Assembly (NCBI GenBank): GCA_030248215.1
Contig: JASANG010000670.1
Span: forward strand, 62,001 to 126,000
Length of the DNA: 64,000 bases
From: Enoplolaimus lenunculus
Lineage: Eukaryota > Nematoda > Enoplea > Enoplida > Thoracostomopsidae
Direction of reading: 5' to 3'
The translations under genes were made by a program, and so were the position numbers. The notes beneath the pieces were generated by a model. It did not search any database, had not been told where the DNA came from, and saw only the letters and a program-made list of their open reading frames with translations. Shown here one piece after another: positions 61,401 through 64,000 of the stretch (position 1 is the stretch's first letter; each line of letters starts with the position of its first letter).

Positions 61401-63661
61401 CAATGGGCTGCCAGGAATGGAAACGCACCATTGTTGGAGTTTTTTGACGATATGATTAAAGGTCGGTACCAATTTCCAGAGGATGCTCTGATGTACTACG
61501 AACACATGCCAGCCGACCGGGAAGGTTTTACGTGAGTTTACGATTTGTTTGTTTGTTTGTTTGTTTGTTTTACTAGTTTTTTTGTTTCGGCGATTTTGTA
61601 GTTTTTGAAGGTGAATAACAAATAAACTGCAATGGTCGGTGTGGAATTTTGCGTGTTATTTTTTGCGTCATTTAGGGAATTTTACTAAAAATTTCACACG
61701 ATGTTAGAATTTGCAGGGGTGGAGAAGGCAATCTTTCACTATTTCCGTCTGGGAACATCTGTGGACGGTAACGAAGTATTTATCATTTTCCTTTGCTACG
61801 CTTATGTCATTTTAGATTCGTGACTTCGCTACTGTATAATGTTTCGGACCGTGAATGCTGGAAAGTTACGCTGCCATACGTCTCGAAATTACTCGGATCA
61901 CACAGGTCTAACAACCGAACGTTACTCAATAAAATGTTACCCTATCGCCTGCAAAAAGGCCTCGTGCAGCACGAGCACAATACTGCATCTGCTGTACTCA
62001 GCTGTGGTGACCTAGAATGTTCTTATAGTTTCGGAGGCGATACCAAATCTGTGCTACCAAAGGTAACTCCGCTCATTCATGCGATTAAACATGGAAATTT
62101 TACGGTTACGAAACGTTTACTACAGCTTGGAGTTGATATGAACGGCTATGACTCAGATGGCATGACGGGGTTGGCTCACGCGGTTCGGTTGAACGATGTT
62201 CATACAGTCCAATTGTTGCTTGACCCAAACTATGAGTTGCCCCATATGCTTGACGACGACAGTAGTGACTATGATACCGAAGCGATATGCGGTCGACAGC
62301 CTAGACGCCTGTTTGCAGTTACAGCTGGTTGCGGACAACCAATCTCTGTTGTTGGTGGCGATCAACAGTCGAGAAGTGAGTCCGAGCATGATAATGATGA
62401 TGATGATCATGATGATGTCGATGATAACGATGGCATGGGAATCGATGAGCGTGGAAACGACGATGACGATCAGTCGGAGCGTGGGAACGTGGACCACGAC
62501 CAGACACAAAGTGGAAACGACGACGAGGATAGCCAGGCAGAGCCTGGGGATAAAGATGTCGACGGCGCAGACAGCGACGATGACGCGGATACTGAAAGCG
62601 TCGCGTCGAATCCTGATGATGATGCCGATCCGGCAACTAAGGAGCCGCCAACCGCTCGACCTCAGTTGACGCGTGCGATTTCGCTAGTTACTCATGATCA
62701 GCTGCGTTTCAGTGACCAGCGTGGAAAATCGGTCATAGAGCACTTAATTCGTCCGCTTCCGCTAGGATCGTGGGAAAATCTTGAAATACTAAAAGTGCTC
62801 AAAGATGCCGGTGTCAGTTTGGAGCTGTACCCTGGACTGGTTCCTGATGGTTCTGGGGTGTTAATAGATCCAATTGTGGATGCGGAACAGGTTGGTTTGA
62901 TGCGGATGGCAGACGCCATAAGGGAATATCGTGGCTTGTCGAAGAAAGGAGGGCCTATTGGAGACATAGCTAGCGCGCGGTTTCAACTGCAAAATCCAGT
63001 TTGCCTCCCAGGAATCAATCGGCAACAGTTGTTTGTGGAACGCGACGCTCTGCTGCTGCTTGCGCAACAGGAGGCGAAAACTGCAACTTCTGGAATGAAC
63101 TCTTCCCGAATTTCTGATCAGATTAAGCCTCATCCGCTATCCGGATATCACTTGACTGGAATTTTGGTTACAATGAAGCCACAAAACGTGACTGAGAGCT
63201 CTGTAGGAGACAGCGGGCAAGCAATCGTGCCGGGCGAAATTGTCTATCACGTTTTGTTGAATAAAGTCGATATAGAATACGGTGCGTATGGATTTTATAA
63301 TTTTTATCGAATGCAACTAATCAAGCGACGTGCGTCTGATCTGTACATTCTGTTCACAAATTGGGGTAGGATTGGTGATGAAGGTCAGTACCAACGGACG
63401 CCGTTCGCGTGTTCCGCGGACGCTATAGCGGAATTTGAAAAAAATTTTAAAGCGAAAACTGGAAATCGATGGCAGACAGTCGCAGGCGATCCAGAACGAT
63501 TTGAAGAACGACCGCGGAAGTACGGTTTGATTGAACTGGGATCGCAATCGATACGAGCATTGAATTCAACGCAAGATCGAAAGGCAATGTTAACGTCGGT
63601 TGAGTTCAATTTGAATCAAGCGACCGATGCAGTGAAGTCCAGGCTGCCTGAGGAGTTTCAG
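46408..63661 (+). CDS. pme-5: Tankyrase/PME-5-like poly(ADP-ribose) polymerase: ankyrin repeats plus WGR (3' end beyond window)
   Basis: Nineteen exons: 46408-46620, 48017-48106, 48999-49311, 49639-49884, 50293-50445, 50725-50829, 51045-51218, 52056-52253, 52687-52761, 53089-53203, 53570-53684, 54619-54814, 55096-55360, 55538-55642, 56930-57020, 57933-58079, 58719-61531, 61717-61767, 61816-63661. They sum to 7311 nt, 2437 codons, with phase kept at every join. Residues 1 to about 205 are Lys/Arg/Ser/Thr-rich, probably nuclear targeting. Ankyrin repeats follow, including ITPVHCACINSN, KNTPLHIAASCGRLENVKVI, MTPLMLAAASDNFEIAEFL, GNTALHYAACHPN, GRTPLHLAAEAD, GLSPLHYAATRGA and GNTPLALAVRHGHVHTAL. 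A roughly 85-residue Asp-rich tract lies near 2010-2100 and a WGR domain near 2270-2380 (NWGRIGDEGQYQ). The ADP-ribosyltransferase domain must lie further right. Ankyrins recruit partners; WGR senses DNA ends in PARPs. Weakest joins: the exon 3 donor, the exon 8 acceptor and the 51-nt exon. Confidence 0.78.
46690..47735. repeat. Tandem repeat with alternating units in PARP intron 1
   Basis: Five copies of GGGTGCGAGGAATCTGAAT (or close variants) start near 46954, 47130, 47284, 47459 and 47614, so spacings alternate 176, 154, 175 and 155. Each is followed by ACCTCCAAAACCGATAATTG and TAGCTAATA-type sequence. The array is preceded by a CCGTCCGTCCGTCTGTCC and GAACGGCTGAACCGATTTTG stretch. The whole block is bounded by GAGCGAAGC (about 46693) and its inverse GCTTCGCT (about 47722), which suggests a single element with internal arrays. 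Confidence 0.8.
53700..54260. repeat. Degenerate minisatellite in PARP intron 11
   Basis: Roughly 16-18 degenerate units of about 30-36 bp of the form gttctgngggaataaaggg-tgc fill this part of the intron. On the minus strand one frame stays open for 221 codons across it (53693-54358) and reads as a repeating F-x-x-R-T-P pattern. Treated as repeat, not gene. Confidence 0.75.
55826..56150. mobile_element. Palindromic MITE rich in ACTTAAGT, PARP intron 14
   Basis: The left end GCTGGGTTTCTGAAACCCTA (then CTTAAGT) and right end ACTTAAGTAAGATTTCAGAA (then ACCCGGC) are 27-bp inverted termini with about four mismatches. ACTTAAGTAATTACTTAA-type palindromes fill both flanks of the middle. No clear target duplication; superfamily uncertain (Harbinger-like is possible). 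Confidence 0.65.
57198..57592. mobile_element. Inverted-repeat element in PARP intron 15
   Basis: The left part GGAGGTACGGAATATGGTCC (then CCTAG) is mirrored on the right by CTAGGGGGCCAGATTCCGTA (then CCTCC). Similarity extends inward for about 90 bp (ATAAAAA-tggttcat, CGACNNGCTGA-TCAACG) at roughly 75%. Non-coding. Confidence 0.6.
58571..58672. repeat. TTAGGC/GCCTAA-like interstitial repeat in PARP intron 16
   Basis: Begins TTAGGCTTAGGCTCAGG and continues in the inverse sense as CTTAAGCCTAAACCTAA and TCTAAGCCTAAGCCTAAACC, so the two halves could pair. The unit matches the nematode telomere hexamer TTAGGC, with many variants. Confidence 0.6.
61544..61571. repeat. GTTT tetranucleotide microsatellite in PARP intron 17
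   Basis: About seven TTTG units lie 12 bases after the exon 17 donor. Confidence 0.9.
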
Positions 63662-64000
63662 GTAAGCTGGATGGTGGTCGCAAAATGAAAACGGATTGTA
63701 AAAATAGGAAACGAAACCGGAACCAAAAAGTGAAAATATTGTCGGATTTTCTGGATTAGAACACGAAATTTAGTTAGTCAGGCAATGGATGTAGTGTTAT
63801 CCCGGTTGACCAAGGGGTTTCAAGTAAGTTAGCTGGAGCAAGGTAAGGTGAAACCAGATTTTAAAAAGGCGCAGCGGAGCCGGTATGAAAATATATAGAG
63901 CTCTACAACCGGAAGTTTAGCCTATGCTGCGCCATGATGAGAAGGTGCGCGATATACCGAGGGTTGATGACACGAGGGCTAAGCATAGCCGGGCTGCAGC
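63662..64000 (+). other. PARP intron start containing a degenerate copy of the preceding exon end
   Basis: Bases 63770-63823 repeat the last codons of exon 19. The exon ends NQATDAVKSRLPEEFQ then GTAAGC; the copy reads NLVSQAMDVVLSRLTKGFQ then GTAAGT, preceded by CGAAATTTAG. The following intron bases are also similar (agctgga, then gattttaaaaa versus gattgtaaaaa). It could be a cassette exon or a decaying tandem duplication. The PARP regulatory and catalytic exons are expected further right. Confidence 0.5.

Noticed and set aside
58815-61535. Separate 906-codon gene starting inside the large PARP exon
   Set aside because: The frame is continuous upstream to a splice acceptor at 58718 and in phase with the preceding ankyrin exon; the apparent start is a TTG codon.

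Overview
This window is animal genomic DNA: AT-rich, intron-rich and dense in repeats. No prokaryotic operon, viral or LTR element was seen. The best lineage guess is a nematode or close ecdysozoan relative. Three observations point there: a PDF neuropeptide starting NAELING as in nematode PDF-1, a poly(ADP-ribose) polymerase joining tankyrase-type ankyrin repeats to a WGR domain as in C. elegans PME-5, and short degenerate runs of TTAGGC, the nematode telomere unit. The repeat load and long introns are unlike C. elegans. Species cannot be named from sequence alone.

Layout. (1) 1-4593, plus strand: last exons of a USP9X/fat-facets-like deubiquitinase with a long Ser/Thr/Asn-rich tail. (2) 4.6-12.1 kb: repeats, including a broken LINE and several small DNA transposons. 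(3) 12126-16601, minus strand: three-exon RING-CH (MARCH-type) membrane E3 ligase, with MITEs and a tRNA-derived SINE cluster in and beside its introns. (4) 17.3-21.1 kb: repeats, including an unusual array of hairpins. (5) 21146-25600, plus: PUS1-like tRNA pseudouridine synthase in six exons, 5' end unresolved. (6) 25.6-36.4 kb: no gene seen; a 1.1-kb foldback element and a recent 508-bp tandem duplication. (7) 36420-37139, plus: two-exon PDF neuropeptide precursor. (8) 37.1-42.8 kb: repeats, including an AATT-rich minisatellite and a nested transposon insertion. (9) 42822-44172, plus: CCCH zinc-finger protein. (10) 46408-63661 and beyond, plus: tankyrase/PME-5-like PARP, 19 exons placed, 2437 codons in one continuous frame, running off the right edge before its catalytic domain.

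The genes are unrelated housekeeping, signalling and neuropeptide functions, each with its own introns, and no operon-like clustering is evident. Exon joins come from reading splice sites and checking that phase carries through. The PUS1, PARP, PDF and RING-CH models are frame-consistent across every junction.

The repeat landscape is the other main content. Seven copies of one hAT-type MITE superfamily (ends resembling CAGGGTGCAACCGGA) are delimited by 8-bp target duplications readable in the sequence. A second hAT MITE (CAGTGGCGGATCC ends) sits inside a TA-flanked MITE family (TACTGTAGTGACCC ends) that has four copies. Other repeats are tandem arrays with a dimeric higher-order period, hairpins whose stems vary while staying paired, and E2F-like TTCCCGCC arrays.
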